A DNA stretch of 24,545 nucleotides from Chara braunii (GCA_003427395.1 BFEA01000181.1:1915989-1940533), one strand, 5' to 3'. Shown: positions 9,309 through 18,926, numbered from the stretch's first letter. The notes: generated by a model from the sequence alone, not told the origin. Numbers and translations: made by a program.

Positions 9309-10538
9309 TTAGAGTTCTCTAACGTACGTCGAGGTAGCAACCTTCTCTGAGGGCATCCTCGCTGACATGAACTTTTCGGGTCTATAGCCATTGTCGTCGT
9401 CTTGCTGCAACACGGCGCCTATACCAGACTGACTTGCGTCCGTGGTGACGACAAATGGCAAGGACGGATCTGCTACCTTGAGGACAGGATACTCTATTAA
9501 CGCGCGCTTCAGTTTCTTTAGCGCAGACGTACAATCTTTATCCCACTGCCAGATTGCCTCTTTCTTTAGCAACCTGCGCAAGGGAGCGGCGACAGTGGAG
9601 AAGTTCCTCACGAACTTCCTGTAATAATTAGCTAGGCCTAAGAACGACCGCAGCTTTGTCAGTGTGCGGGGCGTCGGCCAGTCTCTAATTGCCGCTATCT
9701 TGCTGTCCTCTGGCTTAATGCCATCTCCGTCTAACACGTGGCCCAAGTACAGGACTTGCGTCTTGACCCACTCGCACTTTTGTGGGTTGATCTTGAAGTT
9801 AGCCTCTCTCAGCTTCTCCAAGACCTCCCTCAAATGACCCTGATGTTCCTGGAGGGTCCTACTGAACACTAAAATATCATCTAAATACACTACAACGGAT
9901 CTATCCAACCAAGGTCTAAACAGGTCATTCATACAACACTGAAAGGTAGTTGGCGCGTTGGTAGTCCAAAAGGGCATCACTATGAACTCATAATGCCCAT
10001 ATCTAGTCCGGAACGCAATCTTGTACTGGTCATTAGGGTGGACCTCTATCTGATAACCGGACTTCAGATCTATCTTAGAGAAATACTTACAAACCTGCAG
10101 TCGATCTAGAAGATCGTCTATCCTGGGCAGTGGTTCAGCATTCTTAACTGTAATCGCATTCAAACCCCTATAATCTATACACATACGCAACTCTCCTTCC
10201 TTCTTGGGGACAAACAGGACAGGTGCTCCAAAAGGAGACGAATTGGGCCTGATCCAACCTTTCTCAAGGAGCTTGTCTAATTGCTTACGCATCTCCTCTA
10301 ACTCTCTAGGGGACATTCTGTAGACTGCTCCCTTAGGAGTTATGCTGCCAGGCTCTATTTCTATCCTGTGCTGGATGGGTCGCGGCACTACTCCTGTCGG
10401 CGACTCAGTTAGGTGTTTAAACTCCTCCAGCAGCTTAGCGATGGCTGAATCTATGGAATGTACCTCTTCCTTAGGCTCAGTGACAGATCTAACATAAACT
10501 ACAAAGACCGCACGACCGCGGGAGCACTGAGACATCAA
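9309..10538 (-). pseudogene. Element B reverse transcriptase plus start of RNase H (409-codon open frame)
   Basis: This is the longest open frame in the window. In order it contains [59 protein letters not shown], the intact catalytic YLDDILVF, YLGHVLDGDG, LRSFLGLANYYRKFV and, at the end, VVTTDASQSGIGAVL of RNase H. Oddities are FWTTNAP in place of the usual FGLTNAP, and a missing residue after SGY. The frame opens with TTG then ATG (10535), but the true Gag-Pol would enter from upstream, which is deleted. RT itself looks recently functional compared with element A. Confidence 0.88.
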
Positions 10539-10584
10539 TGTGCCAGAGTGTTATCTACACCTGACACATGAAACAATGTGCCTG

Positions 10585-10811
10585 AGGCTACAGCTGAGAC
10601 TTCTAGACTTCACTAAGACTTCTACTCGACAGATCTACAGATCAAACCCCTGCTACCTACAGACGCTACGGCGACCTACCAACTGTTACACATACACAGG
10701 TCATGGGTTCAACTCCAAGGGTCTACACAGGTACTGTACACGGTAGGGTGAGGAGTAGGGATCGAGCCCTGGGATCTGCATCTGCTACTGCAAAAGGTGA
10801 AATTCGTTTCA
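10585..10811 (-). repeat. Element B 5' LTR remnant (right)
   Basis: This 227-bp direct repeat of 7319-7545 keeps the LTR start TGAAACGAATTTCACC beside the AGAT duplication. The rest of the LTR is deleted, with the breakpoint after AGGCTACAG at 10585. The paired segments differ at scattered sites. Confidence 0.82.
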
Positions 10812-11389
10812 AGATTCTCCATTGGCATTGATGCGTGGAAGTGTTGTGGCACTGTGCTAGAGTGCAGGGAGAGAGCGCTGGCTTGAGAGTTGCGCCATAA
10901 GGAAGAAGTGTTGGGCACTGGCTGCAGAAGAGACCATAGATGCGCCAGCTTATATTAGTAGTAGTAGAAGGGTAAGTAGGATCATTGAGTAGCATTCATA
11001 GTAGATTCTCGTAAGTAGGGAGTGTGCATGCATGATGTCACTAGAGAATCAAAACAGAGATCTTGAGAGAGAAGAGGGAGGGAGGACAGGTTCCTAAGTT
11101 GGATATGGTGGAGAGTTACCTGCTGCCGCAATACCTGTGATCTGGGCATATGTTGGTTGAGCCAGGCCCTTTGTTGACGAATGTTTGAAGGGGACTTGTG
11201 ACCTGTTGGCGCTGGACTCTTGAACTCAAGATACTCTTTGTATAATGTGACTTTGATAATATGAGCTGCACTATCTGGTTCTCATTCCATCTCGTCTTGG
11301 CTTTGTGTGATACTACTTCATCTGTGTGATGACATTTATGCATGCATTGTGAACACTCCAGCAAGCTGTGAACAGTCAGGTTCCTTGCA

Positions 11390-11603
11390 ATTCGTCGGAA
11401 GTTACTTTATCTTTCGCACCAAATCTACGAATGATCTCAGACATAACTGGATCTTGCCGATAAGATTCCACCAATGATCGAGTGAGTTCGTTAGACAAGC
11501 CAAACTCGATTACTAAGGCCCCCAGATAATCTGCCCTACGGGATAACGCGTCAGCCACCTTGTTGTACTCTCCTTTGATTGGATCAAGCTGATAGTCATA
11601 CAT
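11390..11603 (-). pseudogene. Element A RNase H C-terminus and linker
   Basis: The frame has the familiar KGEYNKVADALSRRADYLGA followed by a connection region ending in TSDE, where C1 is inserted. It is out of frame with the RNase H body at 11609-12049. Beyond C1 the sequence resumes inside integrase, so the linker and zinc domain are lost. Confidence 0.8.
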
Positions 11604-11608
11604 GTCTA

Positions 11609-12049
11609 TTACTTGAATCCATCTCTTAAGTCATTGTTTATTACCGGTTGTGTCTTGATCCAGCGCAAGGTCTCATGGTCAGATCTTACATAAAATAATA
11701 TGTCAAGGAGATAGTGTCTCCAGTGAACCGGCGCTCTATACAAGGCATAGAGCTCAAGCACGTAAGTGGACCTGGCTAGTTTATGAGATGGCATCTTTTT
11801 ACTCCTATACTCGATAGGTCTCAACTTTTTCCCCTCCTTTTGTGCAAGGACCGCGCCTATGCCATATTGGCTGGCGTCTGTGGTCACGACAAAGGGCTGA
11901 TCAGGATCCGGGAGCTTGAGGACTTCATAGTGTGTTAGAGCATACTTCAATTTCTTGAAGGCTGCCTCACACTCTTCTGTCCATTCCCAAGGGGTGTCAA
12001 GTCGAGTTACATCTGTTAATGGGGAAGCTATAGTACTATAGTTCTTCAC
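11609..12049 (-). pseudogene. Element A RT end and RNase H body
   Basis: Frame order: TPWEWTEECEAAFKKLKYAL, VVTTDASQYGIGAVLAQ with the first RNase H Asp, RPIEYRSKKMP, then HWRHYLLDILFYVRSDHETL with the later catalytic Asp. RNase H degrades RNA in the RNA-DNA hybrid during reverse transcription. This copy keeps the DAS and SDHE motifs that element B has partly lost, but it is cut by frameshifts on both sides. It reads continuously with 12212-12311 if the spurious gap is closed. Confidence 0.85.
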
Positions 12050-12211
12050 AAACGGACNNNNNNNNNNNNNNNNNNNNNNNNNNNNNNNNNNNNNNNNNNN
12101 NNNNNNNNNNNNNNNNNNNNNNNNNNNNNNNNNNNNNNNNNNNNNNNNNNNNNNNNNNNNNNNNATCTGTTAATGGGGAAGCTATAGTACTATAGTTCTT
12201 CACAAACGGAC
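12011..12211. other. Assembly gap (N 12058-12164) bounded by a 47-bp identical repeat
   Basis: The bases 12011-12057 immediately left of the N run are repeated exactly at 12165-12211 immediately right of it. If one copy and the N's are removed, the element A pol frame runs through without a break. This is the pattern left when overlapping contig ends are not merged. Confidence 0.85.
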
Positions 12212-12547
12212 TATAATAGCCCGTCATCCCCCAAAACGATCTGACCTCAGTAACAGTCTGAGGTCTGGGCGAGTCACAAATGTTGGCCACCTTTGCATCA
12301 TCTGGCCTCAACCATTTGCTGAAATTTCATGACCCAAGTTAACCTTGAACTGGTGCTGTCTTAAGAGACCTAGCAGTGTTTTCAAGTGCTCAGCGTGCTC
12401 CTCTACAGTCTTACTAAAGATGAGGATATCGTTGATGTACACGACGATAAACTTATCTAAGTAATCATGAAAGATCCTGTTGATTGCGTGCTGGAATGTC
12501 CCAAGCGCATTGCATAAGCCGAAGGGCATTACCACAAACTCGTACAA
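12212..12547 (-). pseudogene. Element A reverse transcriptase palm/thumb with changed catalytic motif
   Basis: YEFVVMPFGLCNA leads to the catalytic motif, which reads YINDILIF where active RT has Y-x-D-D, so the first Asp is Asn. The next part runs to LRQHQFKVN and then jumps to LGHEISANG, lacking about a dozen residues. After a frameshift at about 12308 it continues as RPDDAKVANI, then VRSFWGMTGYYSPFVKNY. The Asp loss and the deletion make this RT inactive. Confidence 0.85.
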
Positions 12548-12559
12548 ACCATACCTGGT

Positions 12560-12947
12560 CTGAAATGCGGTTTTGTGTTGGTCCTAAGGTCTACTGGGAA
12601 TTTAATGGTATCAGGACTTTAGATCTATCTTAGTAAAGTACCGGCATCCCTGCACTCTATCCAATAGGTCGTCGATGCGGGGTAGGGGCTTCTGCATTTT
12701 TAACATTTATGGCATTGAGGCCCCTATAATCAATGCACATCCTCAGGGTACCTCCCTTCTTCGGTACGAATAAGATTGCAGCGTTGTAAGGGGAGGTACT
12801 AGGCCAAATCCATCCCTTCCCTGTGAGCTCCTTGAGCTGGAGGCGGAGCTCATCCAACTCCGCAGGAGACATTCTACAGATTCCTCCTCTAGGCACCTTA
12901 CTACCTGGGACAACCTCTATTGCATGGACAATCTCCCTTTCTACCAC
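12560..12947 (-). pseudogene. Element A reverse transcriptase fingers/palm, N-terminal part
   Basis: The frame has [40 protein letters not shown] and [17 protein letters not shown], the standard start of gypsy RT. After about 12690 the frame breaks. The FTKIDLKS region can be followed with in-frame stops (after LKS and after YH). It lies directly downstream of the protease frame, separated by a stop and a frameshift near 12990. Confidence 0.85.
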
Positions 12948-12998
12948 GCCTGTGGGCTCCGAAAAAAGGTCAGAATATTGAGCGACGACTGATTCTAT

Positions 12999-13610
12999 CT
13001 ATGGGGGTGTTTTAACGGTCTCCCTTTTCTCAGAGATAAAAACTAGATACATGCCCTCACGATTCTGCTTATTGTAGTTATAGAAAGATGATGCACACAT
13101 GCACCCATAGTTTTCTATCACACTGCTAGCTTTAAAACCATTGGGCAATTTGGGAATCAACACCTTTCTATCCCAGTCAAACTGCGGTTGCGTGACCTCG
13201 AGGTAGTACATACCTAGGACCATGTCAAAGAGCAATTCGTCGCTAACCAGGAAGGAGATTTTATGGCTCACTTCCCCTCCTCCATTGGAGAAGGTACAGA
13301 CTACGTCCTTGACATAGTCTTTTACCAACATTTGGTGCTCGTTGAAAAGCGTAGAAGCTACAATTCTGCTAAGCCGTTGCACTTGGTCCCCTAAGCGCAG
13401 TCTATCCACACAAGCACAACTGATGAAGTTCCATGTAGAGCCCATGTTTGCGAAGGCGCCAACTTTGCGGCCACCTACATCAACCTCTACCACGAAATGT
13501 TCACCCTTTGGACCTCTACTGATCATCGCCCAAGAGTCTCTGGGGTCCTTCCCTGACCACTCGGTCTCTAACTCTTCTAGGGCCTCAGACACATCTCTCG
13601 AACAGAGCAT
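12999..13610 (-). pseudogene. Element A aspartic protease, active-site Asp replaced
   Basis: A 203-codon frame with HFVVEVDVGGRKVGAF, then ANMGSTWNFIS where retroelement proteases have D-(S/T)-G-(A/S)-T. The catalytic Asp is Asn and the next residue is Met. The following VLGMYYLEVTQPQFDW matches the hydrophobic flap-to-end part (the usual LGMDWL). The frame continues through REGMYLVFISEKR, the linker to RT. The protease normally frees the Gag and Pol parts in the particle. This copy could not, even if translated. Confidence 0.85.
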
Positions 13611-14130
13611 CGGTGGGTCTGAATGTGTCTGTGGGGCGATAAGAAACGTTGGTCACTAGCCTTGGCCAACGCCTGACGTGGCGAAGGCAACGTTGCCACT
13701 TCAGCGCGAGTAAGAGCAACTAAACCTCCTATTGGCCTGATGTGTTTACCTGCAAAATGCTCGCAGAAGCTCCACCAGGGTTCGAAAATAGTCCCACCAC
13801 CGTTGGAGAGGCTACCCTCGTTACGACTTTCTTGCCTCGGCACGTTCGGGATGTGTGGCCATAGTTGCCACAGTTCATGCATGTGCCCCTAGCAACTCCG
13901 TCCCTCCACACCTCATACTCTACACCAAGTTTCACCCAAGCGGGCGTACCTTGGTCGCCCTGACCCGTAGACCGGCCTACCTTCTTCTTCCCGGTCCCCC
14001 TAGCCTTTTCTTTGATGGGTGCCACGACTCCCCCATCCGAAGTCTCACTAGCCCCATCGTGCTCTGTCTCCTCCCCAAGGTCTGGGAAGTCGTCAATTTT
14101 TGTCGCCTGACCATCGTGGTGCACGAACAT
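13577..14130 (-). pseudogene. Element A nucleocapsid with CCHC zinc knuckle
   Basis: Two overlapping frames cover this part. 14130-13729 holds an acidic stretch, a basic GTGKKKVGRSTGQ segment and the perfect zinc knuckle CMNCGNYGHTSRTC (C-x2-C-x4-H-x4-C). 13882-13577 is the shifted continuation towards protease. The knuckle binds the element's RNA in the particle. It lies between the capsid-like frame and the protease, as expected. Confidence 0.82.
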
Positions 14131-14154
14131 TAGTTGACCTTTCTTCTTCCAGTC

Positions 14155-14700
14155 CTAGGGTAGTCTCTTCTTCCTACCATCGCCCTGACTCTGATGCGCA
14201 GATCCCAACTTTGCCTCTATGTCTGAGGCCGTCTTGCTGAATGAAGCGAAGTTGTGCTGATCGACATAGGCCTCGTCTACCAGCTTTGTCCTAACCTCTG
14301 AAGGTAGAAATCTAAGGTAATCCGTAAGGAGTACCTGCTGGTCATAGCGCACACCAAGTACCACGAGCAGACGTTCTACGGTATCCGTGAGCTCTCTAAC
14401 ATTTTTGTACCTTCCGACACAAAGACTGTTGATCGCGTTCGTGGCCTTTTGAGCCCCTTGCGGGTCATGCCACCTATTATACACTGACCGTACAAACCCT
14501 TCCAATGTCTGAGCCTTGGCCCAGGCATCGAAGTTATGAGCATAGTCCTGTTGCTGCACTCAGCCATTCAACAAGCGGGCTGCTCACCCCTCTAGAAATG
14601 AGGCAGCCGCTACAACTTCTTGCTCTGGCCTGGTAAGTTTGTGCCTCACATAGGTAGGCACCGTCCTTACCAGGTGTCCAAGTCCTCATCCTTCTTCCTG
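14155..14700 (-). pseudogene. Element A Gag capsid-like domain
   Basis: The clean frame 14559-14155 contains the Gag stretch DYAHNFDAWAKAQTLEGFV, then RWHDPQGAQKATNAI, YKNVRELTDTVERLL and LRFLPSEVR. Upstream, the same frame can be followed to about 14700 (DLDTW, then VPTYVRHKLTRPEQEVVAAA and SFLEG) with three stop codons. This resembles the retrotransposon Gag family, with the FL.G.A..W region followed by a helical capsid core. It would form the particle shell. Confidence 0.8.
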
Positions 14701-14754
14701 TCGTCGGATAAGGGCTTAGAACTCAACAAGGGTATTTTGGGCATCCACTGCATA

Positions 14755-14900
14755 GGCTGCATTGGCCCAGGGGATTGCTGCAGTGGCTGCATAACCACCA
14801 AAACAGGTTGTTGCACACTAACTTGTAGGCTGCATTGGCCCAGGGGATTGCTGCAGTGGCTGCATAACCACCAAAACAGGTTGTTGCACACTAACCTGGG
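14755..14900. repeat. 73-bp tandem duplication in element A gag
   Basis: GGCTGCATTGGCCCAGGGGA starts at 14755 and again at 14828, and the copies are nearly identical to the end at about 14900. The period is not a multiple of three, so it shifts the gag frame. On the minus strand it encodes a repeated Q/P-rich VLVVMQPLQQSPGPMQP. Confidence 0.85.
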
Positions 14901-14971
14901 CCCGGCTAGACAGTGGGACTGTAGTAACCACTGTTGTCGATGGTACGGCTGAGACTCTATAAACCGGACCA

Positions 14972-15745
14972 CTAGTTGATACATAACCACTTGGAGGGGG
15001 CATGCCAAACATAGGTGAGAATGAAGACCCTACCGGCAGCAGCGTCATTTGATGGACCCACACCCGGAGGGGGAGCTACAGCAAACAGAGGTTGCCTCAT
15101 CATTGGATGAGGAGCCTGTAATGCAGCCAGAATTAGTTTATGGCCTGCCACTAGTTCAGCCAACACCTCCTGCTGAACAACCTGCGTCTCCGCCACACAC
15201 ATGAGCGAGTTACGCAGTGCTCGCATCGCCAGGTCAAGTGTTGACTCATCTAATGCTTCCAATCTGCTTAGTTCCTGCAATCTACTACCAAGTCTAGCTT
15301 TCCTCATTATAGCTCTTCTTCTCCTCTGTGCTGCTTCATCCAATTGCCGCTGCAACTCATCCTCAAGTTCTTCTGCTTGGAGGATCTCATAATCCTCTAG
15401 CGTGAGTTTAGTCTGTCGGTTGACTTGCAAGCCAGCACTCGGACTTATGGACCCCTGAGAACCACTTTGACTAACTCCTGACGAAGTAGCTTGTGAAGAA
15501 GCCTGCGACATGGTAGAGGAAGTAGCCATGGTTGTACCGATACTAGATATAGCTCTACACTTGGCGCTATCCTCAGCCACCCTCACTCTTCTTGCCGCTG
15601 CTCTCTCTCTAGCCTCTCTCCGCAATCTCCTTTCGTCTCCTGGACCTAACTCTAGGAAAGTCAATGGTCGATTGCGAGCAGTTCCACGAGTAGTCCTACG
15701 GTCGTCCACTAACAACTCCTCCTCACTAGTGCTTGCATCACTCAT
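14972..15745 (-). pseudogene. Element A Gag N-terminal region (257-codon frame)
   Basis: An ATG at 15745 opens a frame with an acidic start (SDASTSEEELL), an R/A-rich segment, a serine-rich segment and a long charged helix likely to form a coiled coil (EDYEILQAEELEDELQRQLD, then RLQELSRLEALDESTLDLAM). At about 15050 the frame shifts, and the P/Q-rich part continues at 15063-14818. I do not recognise a named domain. Position and downstream content mark it as the start of Gag. It is the first coding part after the 1.3-kb leader. Confidence 0.75.
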
Positions 15746-17049
15746 GAGCTATACAGTGTGTGTGATCTAAACTAGAATCCACACTGAATCCTACCTTAGC
15801 CTGACACACAACCAATTATAAATCACAACTAAGTTCGGTCGGCGTGAACAGAAACAGTTAGGTGATGTAATAACAATTAATGTCAAATGCTACAGGAAAT
15901 ATCACATCTATTTTTAGATTACTCTAGAACAGATTGCAATGCAACAAAGAACTAATCTGTCTGCAACTGTCTGTCAGTTGTTAGCCAAGTCTGTAACACT
16001 AAATAATCAAAAATAAAAATAATATTTCCTGTTGGAGATGTATACTAGATGGCAGATTGTCTAGTGGACAAGAGATGTATACTGGATGGCAGATTGTCTA
16101 ATGATTGCCACTGTGAACAGTTAGCGGAATCCCCCCCCCCCCCTGTATCCTTCTTGAGTTGTCACTTTGTGTCAACGCCGTGAGCATCTGGTTGAGCAGC
16201 GTGTCTGAAGGTGTGCAATCCGGCCCACCCCTGTGCCCCAAGTCAACACCGAACCTGCCAGCCCCTGCATATTATTTACCCTCGCATGCAACGAGCCTTA
16301 CACCCGGTTTGATCTGGCTGATCAAGAGGCATTTAAGGAGATCCCCCGTAACTCCTCAATAATTATTTAACGTCGAAGACAGGACGACGATAACAGCCAG
16401 AATCAACACCGAGTGCCCGCCAAAAATATTTAGAGACGGTCTGGTAAGTGTTTTTTCAAGGGCTGGCATGCCCTGCATGACCTCTATTGTGCAGCAGCAG
16501 AACCAAGTACTTGCGGCAAAGCATGTGTGTACTAGTCCCAGCGGGTTGGCATGGTGACCGTGACCCGAGTGCTTCGTCCAGGGCCCTTCAGAGGCTACGC
16601 CCGTCTCCCACCAGCTTGCCACCCAGGAAGAATGTCGACTCTCAAGGTTGAGCGCTCGCAACACCTCACATTGAGAGGACTCTTAAGACAAGACTCACTT
16701 CCTCACGGTAAGAAGTAATGAAGAGGGTAGATAAGGAAGAGAGCAACGTACCTTATAATGCTGCCCCCAACCACAGATTTCTCACCGGCAACCTGATGTT
16801 CATTTATGATGACCGGTCTTTGCCTCGGCACAACCAACTGCAGAATGCAGTTCCACCTCGGCTTAATATGCCACATCAGCGAGCTCTCATCATCCAGCAT
16901 ACACCCCGTATGTCACTACATACCTTCCTGGCGCGCCCACACAATCCTGGGCCGCCTTACATTCAATGCCCAAGCCCTATCACCGCCCCACACCTCATGT
17001 GAAGCGCGGAACAGCTATTGCGAAGAACCAATGAAGCGCAATATGAACC
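15746..17049 (-). other. Element A 5' leader, no coding sequence recognised
   Basis: About 1.3 kb separates the primer site from the gag ATG, on the long side for an LTR element. It holds a 37-bp tandem pair (16035 and 16072, GAGATGTATACT...GGCAGATTGTCTA) and a 13-base C run at 16131-16143. Only short, unremarkable open frames are present. Confidence 0.6.
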
Positions 17050-17064
17050 ATGCTCTGATACCAA
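17050..17064 (-). promoter_or_regulatory. Primer binding site of element A (initiator tRNA-Met)
   Basis: The minus strand reads TGGTATCAGAGCATG, three bases after the TGCA end of the 5' LTR. TGGTATCAGAGC is the standard complement of the 3' end of plant initiator tRNA-Met. It fixes the orientation and the 5' LTR boundary. Confidence 0.92.
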
Positions 17065-17066
17065 AT

Positions 17067-18067
17067 TGCAAGGAAAATGAGCAACAGCGAGATGACAATT
17101 TCAGATTACACCATCACATTGAAAACCAGATAGTCACACCGTGTCCAGAGAGCAGCATTGCACCAATAATACACTAATGGAGGTCCGTAGTACTGAAAAC
17201 CAATGTCAAGGAGAGCTTTCTCTCTCTCCACACCAACACAAGAGTCCAGTCCCTTCACACTCCTACTTGGTGCTCAGCGCCCAACCTACTCCTACACAGC
17301 TACGATCAGCCTTCTAATTGACAATGCAACTGTTGACATCAGCGGCAACCCGAAGTACTTGAAGAAGCCGCCCATATGCAGACCATCGTCAATACAAGGT
17401 ATGTGCCCTCACATCATCATCGTCATCATCCTTCACCCTTCCCTGACTTTACACCTCACGTCTTCCTCCCTTACACCCGAAGACCACTGATGCGCCTCAC
17501 TCTAGTCCAAGCCCACCAGCTATGGTGGATGGGCTATGGCGCTGCCCTCAGCAGTGCCCTACTTCCCTGCACAACCGCACGTGCTGCACCTCGCCTCTCA
17601 GCGCCAGCAGCAGCCCACGAGCCTTTGCTCCAGCAGCGCTGCCGCTAGCATGCGAGTGCCTAAATGTCGCTGACCGGGGAGAGCTCTTTCCTATATGGAA
17701 AGAGCTGGCCTGCTCGCGCAGCCTGGTTGGGCTAGGCCTGGGCACAGAAGCTTCCGGTAGGCCCCAAGATGCTGCGCTTGTGTGCAGCTACTGGGCCTCT
17801 TGCGGTTGGGCCTCTCAACTGTCAATGTATGATGCTGCGATTCTCGCCCAGGGCCTGACTCCTTGGAAAGGCCCAGAAGGCCGTAGAAATGTCTTTATTG
17901 CTCGACTTGTGTTTTCGTCAACCAACAGGCGCGTCGCAACTGCCTGGACCCCAAATATGAATTTGACAGTCAAGGGCCTCTTGTGATATGCTAGGCCCGC
18001 CTTCACTTAGGGCCGGCACTCTTGCAACAGAGCCCCTTCAGGCCTGCGGAGGACCCAGATCCTCGCA
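17067..18067 (-). repeat. Element A 5' LTR (right)
   Basis: The minus-strand start is TGCGAGGATCTGGG and the end TTTTCCTTGCA, next to the primer site. It matches 4178-5172 over its whole length with scattered substitutions. The hairpin at 17682-17706 is identical to the one at 4786-4810. Confidence 0.9.
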
Positions 18068-18353
18068 GCAAGAGTGATAGACAGAAATCCAAGTTGCAAC
18101 ACGAAGAAGCTCAGATAGTCATAAACCAATGCACCAAGATACCATCAGAATGAGAGCAATCAAATGAACTCAGGTGTCGACATGCTGAGCCTGCACACGG
18201 GCCCCATTGGAGGGGCCCGACGGTTGCTGAGGGCCCCCCAGGCTGCACGTCATCCAGCGCGCACCCTGGAGGCCCACGGCAGCCCTCTAGGCCGCAGGTA
18301 TAGGGTGAGGCAGCACTCACTCGTTTATTTCTGTGATGTGCTGCCCTATTGTT
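18068..18353. other. Flank of element A, no gene recognised
   Basis: GC-rich and probably part of another LTR-like repeat. It contains an 8-bp stem hairpin, CGGGCCCC...GGGGCCCG, at 18198-18219. The open frames here are shadows of repeat sequence. Confidence 0.4.
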
Positions 18354-18592
18354 GTCGGTTCAGGCGCCGTTGCGGACTTGCAGCCCTAAGGCAGCACCTT
18401 GGGCCAGGTACACCGGAACGAGGCCCTTCCGGAGCCAGGTGCGTTTTGGCGCCTGACTTCTGGCCTACTTTCGTCGGTACAGATGACGATTTGGACCTGC
18501 AGGCCCCAAGGCAATACCTTGGGCGAGGTACACCGGGACCAGGCCTTTCCGAGGCCAGGAGTGTTTTTGCGCCTTGCTGCATCAGCAGCACG
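18354..18592. repeat. Diverged 119-bp tandem duplication
   Basis: Copies start at 18354 and 18473 (GTCGGT(T/A)CAG). They share CCTTGGGC(C/G)AGGTACACCGG and GGCC(C/T)TTCCG in the same order, with many substitutions between them. Confidence 0.75.
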
Positions 18593-18926
18593 GTCTGGAC
18601 ACCTGGTAGGGCCCAGACCGGCTGGGCCGTTCTAGGCCACACAGCAGCCTACCCAGTAGGGCCCAGCGCTGGGTCTCACGCTGGGTACAGGACAATTCGG
18701 AAGCTCACTTCTTGAGCGACACGCTGCTGGTTGGAGGCTGTGCTACTTAGCGTTGTGCTACTGAGCTAGGGAGGAGAGGCGCATGAGGTAGAGAGAGGGT
18801 GCGACGACTTACCTGCAGTGGCGAGCTTACCTGGCGCCATAGGTAGGGCTCCGCGAGGTACCTGCACAGGACAAACCACAGTTAGTATGGCAGTTACCAG
18901 TAGGTAAGACAGCGAGGAGGACAGCA
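18593..18926. other. Non-coding, LTR-like sequence
   Basis: No gene is seen. The minus strand carries a full-consensus 5' splice site, CAGGTAAGT, at 18815-18807 and a second (AGGTAAGC) 20-25 bp away. Confidence 0.4.

Larger units (their letters stand above)
6797..10811 (-). mobile_element. Element B: Ty3/gypsy chromovirus, internally deleted, nested in C1
   Basis: It spans 4,015 bp, flanked by AGAT at 6793-6796 and 10812-10815. The intact C2 copy has a single AGAT there, so the insertion site is confirmed. Minus-strand ends are TGAA...TGCA. The 3' LTR is full (6797-7545), while the 5' LTR survives only as 227 bp (10585-10811). That remnant joins pol upstream of RT at about 10540-10584, so the rest of the 5' LTR, the primer site, gag and protease are gone. 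RT, damaged RNase H, integrase and the chromodomain remain. It must depend on other copies, or it is dead. Confidence 0.88.
6249..11389 (+). mobile_element. Element C1: ~1.1-kb LTR-like insertion in element A, split by element B
   Basis: The halves 6249-6796 and 10812-11389 together match the reverse complement of 22933-24061. C1 begins TAAAAGGGCC and ends TCCTTGCA. It is flanked by the 4-bp repeat ATTC at 6245-6248 and 11390-11393, which I read as a target duplication in element A pol. There is no gag or pol and no PBS beside either end, so it is a solo LTR or a short non-autonomous element. Orientation is set by the TATA-like box and by the TCCTTGCA end, which element A's LTR shares. Confidence 0.8.
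4178..18067 (-). mobile_element. Element A: Ty3/gypsy chromovirus, degenerate, with nested insertions
   Basis: Two direct ~1-kb LTRs (4178-5172 and 17067-18067) bound a minus-strand interior. It has a tRNA-iMet primer site beside the right LTR and a purine tract beside the left LTR. Between them, right to left, lie a leader, gag with a CCHC knuckle, protease, RT, RNase H, the C-terminal part of integrase, and a chromodomain-like tail. That order is diagnostic of Ty3/gypsy chromoviruses. The span is 13,890 bp, or about 8.7 kb once the C1/B insertion (6249-11389) is removed, a normal size for the group. Sampling the LTRs by eye gave about 2-5% difference. The flanks (GGGA left, GCAA right) show no target duplication, so later rearrangement or recombination is possible. 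Confidence 0.9.

Noticed and set aside
12165-12311. Second copy of a pol segment considered as a real duplication
   Set aside because: It is exactly identical and abuts an N run on both sides, which fits an unmerged contig overlap better.
18164-18715. 183-codon plus-strand frame
   Set aside because: It runs across the 119-bp duplication and GC-rich LTR-like DNA; long frames are expected from low stop density, and no domain is visible.
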